From Varroa destructor (taxonomy: Eukaryota; Arthropoda; Arachnida; Mesostigmata; Varroidae): DNA of 64,000 nt. Position numbers and translations under genes: made by a program. The notes under the pieces are model-generated. The model made no database searches. It worked only from the letters and a program-made list of their open reading frames with translations, and was not told the origin of the DNA. The DNA is taken from the NCBI RefSeq assembly GCF_002443255.2, contig NW_019211455.1:34005472-34069471 (forward strand), read 5' to 3'. Positions 62,363 through 64,000 of this stretch are shown piece by piece. Every line of letters starts with the position of its first letter. The first letter of the stretch is position 1.

Positions 62363-64000
62363 ACGTACGTCGGTAAAATGGATAAAATTTGTTGTTACAG
62401 TAAGTATACGTTTTTAAAGATGAAACACCAAATTTTGTTGTATGCAAAAAAAAAAGTGAAATAAATATAAATCTATATAAATAATTGTACACAAGCAATA
62501 AAGTACCAGCATAAACACTTTGAAAAAATATCAGACGATACAACTGTTTATTTCAAATTATTTAATTTGGTGTTTTTGGAGAGTGCCGTTGTCCTGAACG
62601 AAATTACAATGCATCATTGTGTGTACAAGAACAAATATCAAAAAATCGGGTCGCTGCAATCTTATTTTTCAATTTTGTTTCGTAGATCCACAATACAATA
62701 TTAGGCACCGCCAACAAATTGAGTCGTTTAGAATTTCGTGCTTTTTGCACAAAACAACCCTTACATTTTGCACTTAACAACAGCCAAAGAACCGATAAAG
62801 GATTTGCGAACCGTGAATATTATTATTGACTCCAACCGACCAACGCCAAGGGAGCAAACAAGAATAATAATCAAATAGTGAACGAAGTAGGCATAATTGA
62901 TCAATATGCAAAAGGCTTAAGCATAACACTACGACATATAGTCCTAAGATACGAGAATAAGATAATCAAGATGTTTAAAATAGGCAAACGAACAACTTAA
63001 GGTCGTTTCTGAATCATATCGACCTTATAATTTTTACGGTACGTAGTACTATTACCAGTAGATGGAGATAGAATGGAGAACTGCACACGACGATAAATAG
63101 AAAATACCCGTAGTAATGGGCGTATAGCAAATCACGAGTTGTGATGATTAATAGAATCATACTGCGGGCCAGCCGTCCTTTTCAGTAATAATCGGTCCAT
63201 ACGGCCGCAATAAGTCAACTAAAAAAACCAATAAAATCTTTAGAGTCTAATAAACGTTGAGGACTCGGTAGCGCAACAAACAACCAGTATGAATTCGCAA
63301 ACGCTGATAAACGTTTTATCCTTTCTCCTTTACCCAGGAGCGGTCAAAATAGATGGAAGAACTGCGAAGGGCGTACATTCGGATGTATGAAAAAGGATCA
63401 TTATTTCTAAAGATGATATAAATTAAAATATATCAAATTGTTACTCATCTTGGTGAAGATTAACCACTGGAAAATTGAGCATACTTAATCGACAGATTGC
63501 TTTTATGAAAAAAAAAAGATTATATAAAAAAAAATCGAGAACGTTTTTGTCACTTTGGTAACTAAGAACTACCAAAAAAGAGATGCCTTTTGTCAACATT
63601 TTGCTATGGCTTGAAGGCATTAAATTTCGGCCAAAAAATACGATATTTGTTGTGCGAGTTGAAATCGCGGATCCAAATATAAATCCGGAATTACGCAGAC
63701 TAGTATTAAATCATGACTTATAGCCCATACCAGACAACCATGTCAGACGGTTAATGGTATATTTCCTAAAGCTTGCATACACCAAACACGAGGTGAAAAG
63801 AAGAACTCTATAGACGATGATGAGCAAACGTAGATACTTCAGGCAATTCGACATCTATTGGGGCTTACATTATTGACGGAAGAAATTATTAACCAGTTAA
63901 AAAAAATGAAGGTATTTTAAAAATACGGTGGCTCGAGGTTATCGTTAAAAGCGCCTGCTGTCGAAGAACATGACTCTTCCTATCGGTAATATTCTTTTGC
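62363..64000. other. Right end of window, no gene recognised
   Basis: AT-rich noncoding-looking DNA with A runs near 62446 and 63510. The 75-codon minus-strand frame at 62316-62543 has no recognisable similarity and overlaps the Helitron-like fragment. I see nothing else. Confidence 0.5.

Noticed and set aside
1..64000. A novel multi-gene system such as a defence or biosynthesis locus
   Set aside because: No set of adjacent intact genes exists in the window. The recognisable coding traces are all transposon fossils, and the striking features are repeats and rearrangements.

Overview
The window is AT-rich eukaryotic DNA, most likely from an arthropod and probably an insect. It holds decayed mariner and Helitron transposons of types common in insects, a tRNA-derived SINE family and three tandem CCTAA units. 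I found no intact protein-coding gene, operon or bacterial feature. Almost every open frame is short and lies in repeats or in sequence with no recognisable similarity. Three runs of exactly 25 N (1702-1726, 21585-21609, 38953-38977) show that this is a scaffold of four contigs.

Layout: unique flank with a small tandem repeat (1-1701); gap; satellite array A (1727-3620); unique spacer (3621-4386); segment S1 (4387-14538); satellite array B (14539-21584); gap; segment S2 (21610-30881); satellite array C, about 1 kb in minus orientation (30882-31917) and then about 7 kb in plus orientation (31918-38952); gap; a 90-bp direct copy of the end of S2 (38978-39067); an inverted copy of S1 (39068-49219); an inverted copy of S2 (49220-58401); unique flank with a Helitron fossil and a second Helitron-like 5' end (58402-64000).

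The two inverted repeats obey simple coordinate rules: x pairs with 53606-x for S1, and x pairs with 80011-x for S2. Everywhere I compared them they match exactly, including an 11-base homopolymer and a 25-base AT microsatellite. They are therefore either extremely recent or an assembly duplication. The satellite is a roughly 61-bp monomer organised in higher-order units of five to seven monomers. It has been inserted into an older repeat of roughly 63 bp, and the right-hand copy preserves the uninterrupted site.

Relative to S2 plus the flipped S1, the right-hand copy looks like an array-free version in which about 10.2 kb is inverted. The main biological content is thus structural: satellite insertion, satellite orientation switch, inversion and transposon fossils. 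I see no evidence for a new enzymatic or defence system.
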